Origin: Amaurobius ferox | Taxonomy: Eukaryota > Arthropoda > Arachnida > Araneae > Amaurobiidae | Assembly: GCA_951213105.1 (NCBI GenBank) | Contig: OX578144.1 | Coordinates: 80,526,301 to 80,590,300, forward strand | DNA length: 64,000 nt | Direction of reading: 5' to 3' | In this document: positions 11,923 to 24,034 of the stretch, in pieces | Layout of the letters: every line of letters begins with the position of its first letter | How positions within the stretch are numbered: position 1 is the stretch's first letter | Translations under genes and position numbers: made by a program | The notes under the pieces: model-generated | The model's database searches: none | What the model was told of the DNA's origin: nothing | What the model saw: the letters and a program-made list of their open reading frames with translations, nothing else

Positions 11923-12721
11923 CAACGAGTTTGCCACGGTTGGAATTTGCCATGATCAGCATTTTCAAGGGTTGCGAACAGGCTGGTCGCCAAAGGCGGC
12001 TAGTATATAATAAATTACAAAGTTGCGTAAAGAAAAGGTACAGAATTTTATGAAATCGATTAAAATTTTCAAGGGAATTGAATTTTGAGAAATACAAAAT
12101 TTAAATATTTATTAAACCACTTTTCGATGCATCGAAATGGGTTCTCAGAGGGGAAAAATCATGTCGGCAGATCGCGTTTCAGGGGTCATACACAAATTAC
12201 GAAAGGAAACAATGATTACATAAATTAATAATAATTTTGCTATTTATTGGTACAAAAGTGTCTACACTGTGTAGAAATAATAACTTAACACAAAGATTAC
12301 AAAGCGTGTTCAAAATGTTTTTCTTCCATGCCAAAGATTCATTGAAGATAAGAGGCAGATATTATTTGCCTATGATGCATTTCTGCGTTGCGTCATTTGC
12401 ACTCTTACTGTAAACATTTACGATTAATCCCTCACCAATTTTGTTTAAACATATCTCTGGGACTTTTTATGATAAAATGGTGAAATTCTGTACATCACCT
12501 TAATTGTATATGAGGCACATTTTACTCATTGGAAATGTTTTTGTACGGGGGCCGTAAAAAAATTTAAATTTTGTATTTCTTCAAAATTAATCCCCTGAAA
12601 ATTTTAATCGATTTCATAAAATTCTGTACCTATTTTACTCAACTTTGTAATTTATTATATATGCCTAAAATCAATTTTTAAGGAATAAAAGCCGAAGTCA
12701 ATTTTTTTGGGACACTCCGTA

Positions 12722-13850
12722 TAAATAATATTTAAAACTCTTTAAGAAACAGCGAAGTATCACTCAATTGCCCTAATCAAGATTAACACTTGATTTTAAG
12801 CAAAAAAAAAAATTTAAGCAACGTCAATTTGGATTAAAGTTGCTTAGAGAGAATGGCTGGAGAGTTCTACCCATTTCAATTAGCTGCAACAGGATCTGGT
12901 ACAGCTGTCTGGATGAATCCACAAAATTCAATTAAACATAACAGTAGAAAGAAATTTTTCATTATATAAAATATAAAATTTAAAAAAAATTAGCGGTACA
13001 TATGGAAAGTACGCAACAGTATTTCACTTTTAACTTTTTGCAATCTCATATTTCTATGGGGCGATAAAATAGTGTTATTCATTTTGAGCTTAATTAAGGG
13101 CAGTCTAAATGGCTGCAGTCTTTAAAAAATTTACCTATCCGCCGGGCTATAAATAAAATACAATGAACATTTATTGAATGTGTCATTTTAATTTACATAT
13201 TTTTTTAGTCACTTTAGCACCTGCTGAAATAGTGATTTGAAATGAAACCATCTGCTTCAAAGTTTACCCCCCACCCCACCCCTTTTACTTATTTATTGCA
13301 AGACACTATTTCAATGTCTCAAGAGAACTTCGAATGTTACAAACGGGAGTGGTTAAATGTGGGAGCGGCCATATACACTATTAGTATATGTCCAGCCCCC
13401 TATACGCAATTAAATCTTATCGATATTTTCTATTTGCTTTCTTGTGTCTTTTAATGTTCAATATCTGCTGGTAACTTACTACTCAATCTGAATGTGAACC
13501 TCCATTCGATTTTTTGATGAGAATTTTTTATACGTAAGTATGAATGAGACTAAGTCATTCTAATTCGACTAAAACCCCGCTAAAAACGCCCAATTTAAGT
13601 TTAGGTGATGCCAATTCATTGCCGACAATATTCTGATTTCGTTAATTTCAACGTACATTAGGCGCTTTGCGTAAGATGATTAGAGGATTGTGTATTTTGC
13701 TTAATGTATGATATCGATTTCACTAATCGTCAAGTTGGATTTGCTCAAAATATAAGTTAATTAGGTACTTCAAAATAGATTTCTGTTCGAACAGGTTTCT
13801 GCTGTCATCTACAAAAGTGCAAATGTCATTGTACAGTTCAAAACCAAAAA
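12722..13850. other. No gene seen
   Basis: AT-rich unique-looking sequence. The longest plus frame, about 70 codons at 13242, has no recognisable domain and includes a run of proline codons from CCCCACCCC-type sequence. Confidence 0.5.
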
Positions 13851-14480
13851 ATATCGTGCATCTTTTGCATAATTATTTCTCTGTGAAAGAAGTAAAATCA
13901 TTGTGTGATGTAAGGAAAGTCATGTGCTGCGCACGTCAGATTTTCATTTTCTCATACTATGGTATTACAGAGAAAGTATTGTTTTCAGAAAAATTTTCGA
14001 TTTCCAGATTTTGATGCCAGCATATGTTTTAGGACCTCTTGAACACGTTTTGACTATTTTTAGAGTGGTGTCGGTCTGTCTGTGATAGATTTCTAGTGTA
14101 CACGATTTGCTGACACAAGTATTCATAGATTTTCACGAAACTTTATATCCGGCTTTGTTATTGAAAAATCTAGAACCATATAGAATTTTTTGAAATTCGA
14201 CCGACAATTTCGAAATTATATGTTTTTTTTAACATGGAAGCTTAGGAGAAAATTTGACAGAATTATGCATATAAAAGGATTATTTATAGCTCAATGATCA
14301 AGAAATTTAACAGTTTCAATCACTGTAGTTAAAAATTGCCGCGATATAATTTGTGTGTGTGTGTGTGTGTGGAAGAGGGGATGAATTGCCAAATTTAGTA
14401 TCAATCGAAATATTTTTTCATGTCCTTTGAAATGAAGGGCAAAATACCGTAATTGTGATTGTTTAGATCAACGATACGGA
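13851..14480 (+). mobile_element. Fragments related to families A and B
   Basis: 13851-13950 ends GGAAAGTCATGTGCTGCGCA and is a clear 3' end of the A/B superfamily. Directly after it another member begins with TATTACAGAGAAAGTATTG and shows TCTGTCTGTG and TTTCACGAAACTTTATATC-like blocks before decaying into a (GT)n tract near 14350. Confidence 0.5.
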
Positions 14481-14514
14481 TTTCTCAAAATTTCTTCTTG
14501 CAAAATTTACAAAA

Positions 14515-14557
<43 letters not shown>
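14515..14557. repeat. (AAT)n microsatellite
   Basis: A run of about fourteen AAT/ATA triplets next to the palindromic element that starts at 14558. Confidence 0.9.
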
Positions 14558-14559
<2 letters not shown>

Positions 14560-14927
14560 GAAGTGTTGCTTAACTCGATCTTCTCGTACTAAATTTCATT
14601 GTTAACCTTTTGCTTACGGGTTGGACAGCGTCCATCTCAAACGAAGAACCTCTAAAAAAAGAAAGGTATTTGACATACCCTATTCCAAACAGTTCGACTC
14701 CCCTTTGCAGGCATTGGCGTCCTATGCCAAACAGTTCGACGCCCCTTTGCAGACCTTGGCGTCCATGGACGCCAATGCCTGCAGGAGTCGAACAGTTTGG
14801 AATAGGGTATGTCAAATACCCGTCTTTTTTGAGAGATTCTTTGTTTGAGATGGACGCTGTCCCACCCGTAAGCAAAAGGTTAACAATGAATTTTAGTACG
14901 AGAAGATCGAGTTAAGTGGCGCTTCGG
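14558..14927. mobile_element. Small palindromic element with TA target site
   Basis: With the insert at 14606-14879 removed, this is a palindrome of about 92 bp whose arms match over roughly 45 bp (shared CTTAACTCGATCTTCTCGTA) and whose centre was TTAA. It is flanked by TA on both sides. It looks like a tiny Tc1/mariner-type MITE, split by a TTAA-specific insertion. Confidence 0.72.
14606..14879. mobile_element. TTAA-flanked MITE, piggyBac-like
   Basis: It is flanked by TTAA (14602-14605 and 14880-14883) and has inverted ends CCTTTTGCTTACGGGT. The arms continue through ACAGCGTCCATCTCAAAC for over 100 bp. Similar copies are at 26447-30324 (interrupted) and 38798 (partial). TTAA duplication is typical of piggyBac-type elements; no transposase is present. 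Two open frames of about 101 codons on opposite strands result from the palindrome. Confidence 0.78.
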
Positions 14928-14932
14928 TATTT

Positions 14933-15807
14933 TTACTTTCCTTATATACATAATGTATAAGGAAAGTATTGTGACGGGGTCGAAAATTCGAGTTCGAGTT
15001 TTCGACGGGAGAGCACGTTTCAAGTATCCCTGATCACGAATCAAATATTTCTGATGTGATGTCTGTGTGTGTTTGTGTGCGTTTGTGTGTGTGTGTGTGT
15101 CAGTGAGTCTGTGGAGGCGATAACTGACGAACGAATGGACCGATTCGAACAAAATTGGCACAAAAATCACAATCCGTAAACACTGGAAACCTATTGTTTT
15201 TATATGCAATCGAATGTTCAAAACCCCCCTGAATTTTCGAGTGAAATTTTGAAAAAATTGTCAAAAAATTAAAACCGCTAATAAAGTTACGCCAATAGAC
15301 ATTTCTTTTGTAATTTTTCATTAAAAAATTTTCATCAAAAAATCCCATAAATTAAAAAAAAAATATTAACTGTTGAGAAACATGTTCACTTTTCATATGT
15401 AATATCATGCGATAAATTTGGTGACATCATTCTCGTGGATCTAGCTCGTTCCATTCATGAAAAAAGATACCTTGGTAATACTTTTGTATTTGAACTCCAA
15501 TAGTCATTTATCTGCTGTAAGAATAACTTATTTCTCCATCCATAACGTTTGACGAGATTTTGGCGACGAATTTGGAATGTCGCCAACTTAGCGACAATTT
15601 AATTGTTGCCAAATTAACAAACATCTCGCCAAATTGATAAAAATGACGCTAAATCAATGAAAATGACGACTCATTGAAGAAAATTCAATATCTTGGAAAG
15701 AATATAAGTATCTACTATAAGAATAACATTTTTTGTAACTGTAAAAGTAGTAAATTCATTGCATTATAATTGCATTATAAGGAAAGTTATGTGTCGCCCA
15801 CATCAGG
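14933..15807 (+). mobile_element. Family A interspersed repeat, copy 2
   Basis: It has the same hairpin start, GT tract, GAATGGACCGATTCGAA phrase and 3' end (GCCCACATCAGG) as the copy at 7143. It starts only a few bases after the TA flank of the preceding MITE. Confidence 0.72.
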
Positions 15808-16980
15808 TTTTTTCTTTTTTTAATTAATACATTTTGATACTGATCATGATACAAATTGAACTAAAAAATATAGATTATGCATACAGGAGAAAGTCCAGTG
15901 CGCTCTGACATGTCATGAACTTTGATACAACGTTTACCGTGAATGAATAACTAAATACCATTTCACTTTTAGAATTTTAATTGAATTTCGGATGCATAAC
16001 ACATCTCTGTTTTAATGGCTCGTGTAACTCACCTTAACTTCTCAATCGATACGAAACACTTTGGTGTATTCGCTTAAAATACCAATAGAGAGTTATTCTA
16101 AATTTACGACGAGATTATTCAGAGCATCCACAGATAACAAAAGCAGAGCTATTATTATAGATTCCCGATAAAAGACATTCGTCCTAATGTCTTTCCCCCT
16201 TCTCTTCCCTTTTGCTCTTCGCGACTGGATTCTTGTTATTAATGGTTTGAAGAAGAAGGTCGGTGTCGGAAAAGGAGTCTGCATAAAACTTATGTTACGA
16301 AAAAAGTGGGTAAGTATGCTGTAAATGTAACGAATTGTGTTTAGGATGAGTGTTGGTATCGATGTGGTAGGATTCAGTAATAGGATCAAGTTCCTAAGCA
16401 TCCCTATAGACTTCGATTTCCTGAACTACAAAAGCAGAGTCTACTAATTGAAAAGTGACTTTCGATTGAGAATGTCTGCAGAGCCTCTAGCGGCAAATTT
16501 AATTAGCTTGAATTCCTATTTGGAAAACGAGGCGAGATAGGCTGAAATTTTCAGCTACAAAGTTGAAGAACGTTCTCCATTGAGTGTGGAACGATGTGCG
16601 CTATGCAGATAACGTGTGCACAAAAGGTAAAGAATGATGAAGTAAAGAAACAATTATTTCCGTAGGAAAGAAGGCGTGGCTGAAACTCCGCCTTGAGTTG
16701 GGCATGCGCAGTGGACTGGTCGAAAATCCACTTGACTTCATTTGTGGAATTAATATCTGAATTTTTATGCGTTCACTTAAAAATTCACCAAAAATAAAGT
16801 AATGTATTGTTTTTCTATTTTTGGTGAATAGATTAGAATTAAAAGAATTTTTTTGTTAGAATGCAAAAATATACACAAAATCTTTTGCTAAACTATAGAA
16901 TTATGGTAATCTTACTTTTCTGGGCGTGGCGAAATAAGTATCAGATAACCCGTAAACTAAAAAAATGCAAATTTCGATGT
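15808..16980. other. No gene seen
   Basis: Mostly unique-looking sequence. The longest frame, 102 codons on the minus strand ending at 16093, is rich in Ile, Leu, Thr and Phe and has no recognisable domain. Confidence 0.5.
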
Positions 16981-16984
16981 ATTT

Positions 16985-17057
16985 ACACACACACACACAC
17001 ACACCGGTCGTCCATTCTGTTGCTCCAAGTCCTCTGGACGAGCCGGACGGCCTGGGG

Positions 17058-17149
<92 letters not shown>

Positions 17150-17176
17150 CATATATATATATGTATATATATATAC

Positions 17177-17207
<31 letters not shown>

Positions 17208-17210
17208 TGT

Positions 17211-17276
<66 letters not shown>

Positions 17277-17392
17277 ACATATATATAAATACACACAAGC
17301 ACAGATATATATATATATATTTCTTTTTTGAGTTACAACTTCTCTCTATTCTATCATTGGATTTTCATATTATATATATATATATATATATA
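16985..17392. repeat. Compound (CA)n/(TA)n microsatellite
   Basis: Two CA runs are separated by a 57-bp unique island (17006-17062). Long TA stretches with interspersed GTATAC words follow. Open frames here are only IYIY-type translations of the repeat. Confidence 0.95.
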
Positions 17393-17394
17393 TA

Positions 17395-18941
17395 AGGTGC
17401 GTCTCAAAAGTTTATGCACTTTAGTATAAGCAATAGATATCAGAAGAAGAAGAAAATAAGAAATGAAATTTCATCGCTATATATTTAATAACGAATAATA
17501 AACCATATAAGACCATGAACATGCCTGTTTGATTTGCAGATTTCAATAAACGAAGTAAACACAAAAAAAGCACCAAGAAACTTGTTTCAAAAGTTTATGC
17601 ACAAGTAACAAAAAACGAGGAAAATCAAAACAAAGTATGCAAATAAGGCAATAATTTGCATAAAACAGTTCTGCAGACGTTTGCCCACTATATATAAGAC
17701 TAAGTTTCACCTCTCCTCATTCAGTACAATGCAGCGTAAGAAACAGTTTACAAAGGACGAAGTGTGTTAAATTTGGAGATTAAAAGCTTGTCGAAAGTCT
17801 ATTCTTGATATCGCGAAAATATTAAATCGGTCAAAACGAGGCATTTATGCTGTGCTACAAAAAGAGCGCGATTATAAAGTAAAAGATAGATCAGACCGTC
17901 CAAAATGTACCAGTTCTCGAGATGACAGAAAACTTTTTTGACTAGCATACTCAAGAACTGTCGTTATCTGAAATACAATGTAAATCAGGTTTAAAAGTAT
18001 CTCGATCTACTATTCCCAGACGTTTACAAAGTAATTTCAATATTATGCTCGCACGTCTGAAGCGAATTCCGAGTTTAACTGAAAATCGTAAATTACGTCA
18101 TATGGAATGGCTCAAGAACACATGAACTGGGACGACCAATAGATAACTGCTATATTTAGTGATGAAAAGAAATGGAATATTGATGGCCCAGATGGATGGA
18201 CGTCATACTGGCATGACCTGCGCAAAGAACCAAGAGTTTTTTTCAGTAGAAAACAAAGTTGTTCCTTGATGGTGTGGGGAGCGTTTTGCTTTAATGGTAC
18301 TTTATACTTAGTCTTTCTTAACTGTAAGCAAAATGCGCTAAATTATCAAAAAACGTTAAAGGACCACATATTACCATAAGCTGCGAATCTAGCAGGACTA
18401 AACTTCTGTTTTCAGCATGATCATGCTCCTATTCATGCGGCAAAGTCAACGAAACTTTGGTTGCAGTGTAATAACATTATGGTTATGCATTAGCTGGGCA
18501 AAAGTCCCGAATTGAATCCCATGGAAAATCTTTGGGGGATCCTATCCAGAAGAGTTTATGCGAATAGGCGACAGTTTTCGTCTTTGGCCGAATTAAAGTG
18601 TGACATTGAAAACTGCTGGTATAATTTAGACACAGAAATTCTTCATTTTCTTATTCTGTCAATGCCAGGTCGTGTTTTTCAAGTTATAAAACGAAATGGA
18701 CATCACATTCGTTAAATAACTTCATTTTTTGTTACTTGTGCATAAACTTTTGAAACAAGTTTTTTGATGCTTTTTTTGTGCTTACTTCGTTTATTGAAAC
18801 CTGCAAATCAAACAGGTATGTTCATGGTCTTATATTGTTTATTAGTCGTTATTAAATATATAGCGATAAAATTGCATTTCTTATTTTCCTCTTCTTCTGA
18901 TATCTATTGCTTATACTAAAGTGCATAAACTTATGAGACGC

Positions 18942-18945
<4 letters not shown>
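17395..18945 (+). mobile_element. Tc1-like transposon with long inverted repeats
   Basis: Ends read AGGTGCGTCTC and GAGACGCACCT and are flanked by TA within a (TA)n tract. The inverted repeats are about 220 bp each (17395-17618 and 18727-18945). A direct repeat, CAAAAGTTTATGCAC, occurs both near the tip and again about 190 bp inside, at 17588-17602, an IR/DR layout known from Minos- and Sleeping Beauty-type elements. The single gene between them is decayed. Confidence 0.9.
17729..18715 (+). pseudogene. Tc1-like DD34E transposase, decayed
   Basis: The frame opens MQRKKQFTKDEVC and is broken at codon 14 (TAA, 17768-17770) and again at 17939-17941, with at least two frameshifts and further stops. 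The N-terminal part resembles the helix-turn-helix (RKSILDIAKILNRSKRGIY). The catalytic core is readable in pieces: IFSDEKKWN with the first aspartate, FQHDHAPIHAA with the second, and SPELNPMENLWG with the glutamate 34 residues further on. The last 67 codons (18512-18715) are intact. Its inverted repeats could still be recognised by an enzyme made elsewhere, but this copy cannot encode one. Confidence 0.85.
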
Positions 18946-18992
<47 letters not shown>

Positions 18993-19652
18993 CGCATACA
19001 GTATATGTAAACATTATATATATATTGTAAATAAAGGTAAAATTCCTTCAAAATAAATAAATTCTGCATTTTCCATTTAAAATCAGTCACCGGTTATTTC
19101 TGCGATAGGACAGCCTTTAACCATATCTCAGTGCCGTATTCAAAACTAGCTGCAAAAACATCCTATGTAATGTCAATAAAAGTATAGAGTAGAACCTAAA
19201 AGTGTTTTATGCGAGAAAAAAATATCGAACATTATATGATCAGATATCATACGAGGTCATTTTCAGAAACATTCAGACATTAGACATCTCAACCCGCTTA
19301 ATGATGTCTTATACCTGTATAAATTTGCAGTTGGATTGGTGGGAAAGAAACTGCACGGAATTGAGGGCCCGAAATTTTTGAATATATTACATAAATCTCA
19401 ACTCATTCTTAGCGCGGTGAAAATCAGCATAAGAGCGTAAAAAACGTATAAAATAGCTCGAAATGCTGTAAGTGAAGGGGTTTCGTGGAGAAATGGCGTA
19501 ACGGCGTTTATTTTAAATTCTAAATTTAAAATATCATAGCAGTCATAAATTGTATGTTTCCAGCCTTTTGTAAATTTCTTATCAATCCTTTATATTTAAA
19601 GAATATGTATTATATGCTTTCAGCCCTTGTTCTCTACGTTCACAAACCCTTG
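18946..19652. other. (TA)n tract, then no gene seen
   Basis: The TA tract continues to about 18990, showing the transposon jumped into a TA microsatellite. The rest has no recognisable coding content. Confidence 0.55.
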
Positions 19653-20261
19653 TTACTTTCCCTGCAATACATGGTAATGTATAGGGGAATTATTGGAATC
19701 ATGTCGATAATCACAACTCGAGTTTTCGACGAATCTACACGTTTTGATACCTCTAGATTACGAAAAAAACATTTTCAGTTTGGCGTCTGTGTGTGTGCTT
19801 GTCTGTCTGTGTGATGTATGTATTCACTCTAACTGAAAAATTAATTGACCGAGTTTCATAAAATTCGGTAGGTAAGTCACTTGTGGGTGACTCTGGTGTT
19901 GATTAGATTTTGGTACATTTCGGAAAAGTAGAACCTGCCTTTTTTACAAAATGGCCCCTCAAAAATCGCCAAAATCTATAATAAAAGACTACTATGCTCA
20001 AATGCATCGATTAAATGCTGTTCTATACGTAATTTTTGACAAGGAAAAGAATAAGACCAACCCTATTACTCTAGGACTAACCTTTCTCAAGTTTTTTAGC
20101 ATTTTTGTGACGCCGCCTTTAAAGGAATATCCAATTACCAAATAAAAACAAAAATTGAATTAAATTAATTCAGTGTTATGTTATGCAATTAAACTCAATT
20201 TAATGAATTATTAAAGAAATAAAGAATATCTGAATTTGAGTCTACAGGGAAAGTCAGATTT
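19653..20261 (+). mobile_element. Family B interspersed repeat, copy 2
   Basis: It starts TTACTTTCCCTGCAATACAT, has CTCGAGTTTTCGACG, TTCATAAAATTCGGTAGGTA and AAGAATAAGACCAACCC blocks, and ends GGGAAAGTCAGATTTTTT with the last hairpin deleted. An 86-codon and a 64-codon frame inside it are shadows. Confidence 0.68.
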
Positions 20262-20389
20262 TTTTTCACTGACATAAGATTTTTCCAAGCCAGTTTAAAA
20301 TACACGGTAATATAAAATATTTCCATGGTTGAGATAATAGGTAAAATAAAAACAGGACATGACTTATTCTACAGGATTAAATTCTTTTT

Positions 20390-21194
20390 CACTTTCCATA
20401 CAGGTAATGTATAGGAAAAGCACATCAAAATAGGGCCGACAATTGGAATTCGAGTTTTCGACGTATTTACACGATTTTGTGTGATCTAGTTCTAGAACTC
20501 AAATCAGGATTTTTAGCATGGCATAGCCTGTCTGTGCAATATATATATATATATATATATCCACTTAAGCTGAAAAACTGTCGGACAAAATTTACTGAAA
20601 TTTAGTAGATGAGCCATTTATGCGTTATCTTAATGCTAATTATATTTTAGTACCATTAGAAAAAAGTAGGCCTTGTTGGAAATGGTCTAAAATATCGACA
20701 TACTCTGGAATAAAAAAATAGATATGAATAAATATATTAATTAAATATCTGTTTTACACGTTCTTGCGATATACGTTTTTGAAATAAATTTATTAAAAAA
20801 TTACATAAAACTTTCGAAATAGTATTTCTATACGCAATATTATGCAACGTATCTATAAAAACCATTCTCGTGTGGATCTAGTTCATTCCATTCACGGAGA
20901 AAGTACTTTTTGTCACAGTTCTAGATTTTAACGCCAAAGAATTCGACAATAGTAATTTATTTCACGCGAATTGTAATTGTATATTAATGACACGCCAATT
21001 GCATTTTTATGAGGATTTTAAACGTGATTATGAATAAGTGATTCTGTTTGGATTAAAAAGTTGCCAATTTTAATTTACACGATGTTAATTAAATGCCAGA
21101 AACGTTGTGCTGTGGATGTCATACATTGGTATTTTGTGAAAAATGTAAAGTCATTGCATTATGTAGGGAAAATCATGTACTGCCCGCATTAAAT
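20390..21194 (+). mobile_element. Family B interspersed repeat, copy 3 (diverged)
   Basis: It starts ACTTTCCATACAGGTAATG and ends AAAATCATGTACTGCCCGCA. A short TA run replaces the usual GT/CAGA tract. It directly follows copy 2 after about 130 bp. Confidence 0.6.
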
Positions 21195-21253
21195 TATTTT
21201 TCCTATTTGGAAAACTAGATAATAATTTAATAAACATAAACTTATGCTATTTC

Positions 21254-21700
21254 TTAGAACGTGAAGTAAATACGAATTAAAGTAGTGGAAGAACGTGAAG
21301 TAAATATGAATTGGAGCTGTATAAGAACGTGAAGTAAATACGAATTGGAATAGTGGAAGAATGTGAAGTAAATACGAATTGGAGTAGCGGAAGAACGTGA
21401 AGAAAATATGAACTGGAGTGGTATAAGAACGTGGAGTAAGAATAGGAATAGTGGAAGAACGTGAAGTAAGTACGATTTAGAGTAGTGGAAGAATAAGAAG
21501 TAAATACGATGTGGAGTAGTGGAAGAACAAGAAATAAATACGATGTGGAGTAGTGGAAGAACAAGAAATAAATACGATGTAGTGTAGTGGAAGAACAAGA
21601 AATAAATACGATGTGGAGAAGTGGAAGAGCAAGAAATAAATACGATGTGGAGTAGTGGAGAAACGTGAAGTAAATACGAATTGAAGTAGTGGAAAAATAA
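21254..21700 (-). repeat. 34-bp minisatellite
   Basis: About thirteen units run to the pattern GTAGTGGAAGAACGTGAAGT plus an AAATACGA(A/T)(T/G)TGGA part; 34-bp spacing is exact in the better-preserved half (21481, 21515 and on). The plus strand is strongly purine-rich. Minus-strand frames of 114 and 146 codons arise because the unit lacks stops in two frames. The repeats vary in length and sequence, so a protein is unlikely. Confidence 0.85.
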
Positions 21701-22216
21701 CTTTTAAGGAACTTCACAGCCTTTACTTATACCACTTTTCGTTAAATCTTTCTAACCTTCCCCAGAGTAATGTAATAAGTGGTGACGGTGCGAAATTCTT
21801 TCTTGCAAAGTGAGTTGCATAAAATGACCATTAAACTAACTCCAAATACGATTCTTCATCTCAATGCAGATGGGAAGCACCATCGAAATCAGGAAAATTC
21901 GGATGTTAGAAAAACGCGATAAGTATTTTTAAATGAGCATTTCTGGCAGATTCATTTTCAGTGGCGTCAAGTCTGATGACTAGAAAAACAGAAGCATATT
22001 TAAACAAATAAGGTTCAACAGTATTTAGATGTCATTTTTTAAACATTACAGGAATTTTTTTGTTTCGAAATGTAGGAAAAGTCTAGATAAGATTGTTAAA
22101 ATTATTTCAAAATATGTCTGGGCCTTGTAAAGTTAACTTCGTCGTACAAATGTTAAACGTACAAGGGCGCAACATGTAAAATATAATATGTAGGGAATAA
22201 AGCACATGTTGTTTTT
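21701..22216. other. No gene seen
   Basis: AT-rich, with no recognisable frame or repeat unit. Confidence 0.5.
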
Positions 22217-23147
22217 AGTTTCCTTATATACGTAATGTATAAGGAAAGTATTGTGACGGGGTTGAAAATTCGAATTCGAGTTTTTGACGGGAGAGCACGT
22301 TTCAAGCATCCCTGATCACGAATCAAACATTTTTGAAGTGATCTCTGTGTGTGTGTGTGTGAAAGTATGTGTATGTGTGTGTCAGTGAGTCTGTGAAGAC
22401 GATAACTGACGAATGAATGGACCGATTCGAATGAAATTTAGTACAAAAATCACAATCCGTAAACACTGGAAGCCTATTGTTTTTATATGCAATCGAATGT
22501 TCTGAACCACCCTAAATTTTCGAGTGAAATTTTGAAAAATTCGTCAAAAAATCAAAACCGCTAATAAAGTTACGCAAATAGACATTTATGTAATTTTTCA
22601 TTAGAAAACGATTGACATAAATTTTAGAACGCTAACATGAACCGTTCTCGAGATATTACGCATTTTTCAAAAAAATTATCAAAGAGTCATATAAAATAAA
22701 AATAAAAATATTTCCTATTGAGAAACATGTTCCCTTTTCATATGTAATACCATGCGATAAATTTGGTGACATCATTTTCGTGGAATTAGCTCGTTCCATT
22801 CAGGGAAAAAGATACTTTAAGTAATACTTTTGTATTTGAACGCCAATAGTAATTTATCTGCTGTAAGAATAACTTATTTCTCCGTCTATAACGCTTGGCA
22901 AGACTTTGGCGACGAATTTGGAGGAATGTCGCCAACTTGGCGACATTTTTAATGGTTGCCAAATTAGCAAAAATCTTCCGAAATGGATAAAAATGACGCT
23001 AAATCAATGAAAATGACGACTCATTGAAGAAAATTCAATATCTTGGAAAGAATATTAGTATCTACTATAAGAATAACATTTTTTAAACTGTAAAAGTAGT
23101 AAATTCATTGCATTATATAAAGGAAGTCATGTGTTGTCCACATCATA
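22217..23147 (+). mobile_element. Family A interspersed repeat, copy 3
   Basis: Full-length relative to the copy at 7143, with hairpin start, a shorter GT tract, the ACCGATTCGAA phrase, TTGGCGA words and the ATGTGTTGTCCACATCA 3' hairpin. Confidence 0.72.
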
Positions 23148-24030
23148 TTTTTTTTTTTTTTTGGCACCATACGAAACATGGATTTTTGGGGAAGTTCAAA
23201 TAATAAAAAAAATGTTTTAATGATCCACACAAACATTTATTTTAATATGCACTAAAGAGTAGAAAACAAATTAAAAACATTTTATATGATAATTTTTGTC
23301 CCCCCAAATTATTTTATCACGCTTCACCAGTGATATATAGCTATAGCCGGAACTTTCTAATTGCAATGCAATATCGGACAAAATGTTAAATTCAAGAATG
23401 TATCATCTGGGTTTTAGCGACGATAATTTCGCTATTAGTCATCTGTTAAGATCATTCATTTCATGCAAACAAACATTAATGTCTTTATCTACTTAATCAC
23501 TGGGACATCTAAATAAAATACGAATCAAACACAAGCAGACACAAAATGTGACCCCCTCTTTCGCGATAACACTTGCTCTAATTTATGCTAATTACAGATT
23601 TTCGCGTTTTCTAACGAATAACGCATTCATAAACTTTTAGCTTCAGGTATCGATTAGTATCGAAGAAGAGATTAAACAAGCATGCGGAAGCATTTTGCCA
23701 ATATCCTGTCACTTTCTATTTTCGACGCGAATCGATTAATCGATTAAGATGTGATGAAACGATTTTTGAATCGAAATATTAACTTCAGAATATGGAATTA
23801 ATAGCACCGGAGCGTTGTGATTTATTTCGCAGGCTGCGTAATCGTTTATTTAAAACCATGACTGCACACCATGACGTTCGAGTAAAATATTTGTCGTTTT
23901 AGGAATGGGAAAATTTGATGTGGAGTCTTTACTAAGAAGCTAATGAAGCTGAAAATTCAGCCACCAGCCCCACCCATAACAACAAAATCTCCAAATGGCA
24001 AATTATTAAAAAATAGGCGATAGCTTTAGT
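23148..24030. other. No gene seen
   Basis: AT-rich sequence with no long frame. A poly-T run begins the segment, as at most A/B superfamily 3' ends. Confidence 0.5.
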
Positions 24031-24034
24031 TCAA

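Larger units (their letters stand above)
9746..12003 (+). mobile_element. Non-autonomous Helitron
   Basis: It begins TC after an A (GACA then TCTTAAATAATAAAAGG) and ends with the hairpin GTCGCC-AAA-GGCGGC running into CTAG, followed by T. Joining the flanks restores CA|TATATAATAAATTAC, which is what the opposite arm of the host element shows (complement of 12645-12675). The insertion therefore fell between A and T with no target duplication, the hallmark of Helitrons. It carries a (GTCT)n stretch near its 5' end, a run of 14 or more G near 9860 and a tandem SINE array. No Rep or helicase frame was seen. Confidence 0.82.
9688..12719. mobile_element. TA-flanked inverted-repeat element, interrupted
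   Basis: The ends are CAGGATGTCCCAAAAACATT on the left and the near-complement ending TTTTGGGACACTCCG on the right, both flanked by TA. The arms match for about 170 bp once the internal insertion at 9746-12003 is removed, leaving a 0.77-kb element. TA duplication and long inverted arms suggest a non-autonomous Tc1/mariner-type element. No transposase frame is present. Confidence 0.75.

Noticed and set aside
14570..14915. Two 101-codon frames on opposite strands with near-identical translations
   Set aside because: They result from the palindromic MITE and its host, not from genes.
16861..17395. Several open frames of 77-156 codons on both strands
   Set aside because: They are translations of the (CA)n/(TA)n microsatellite (HTHT, IYIY) and carry no domain.
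21254..21717. Minus-strand frames of 114 and 146 codons
   Set aside because: Both arise from the 34-bp minisatellite in different frames; the unit length is not a multiple of three and copies vary.
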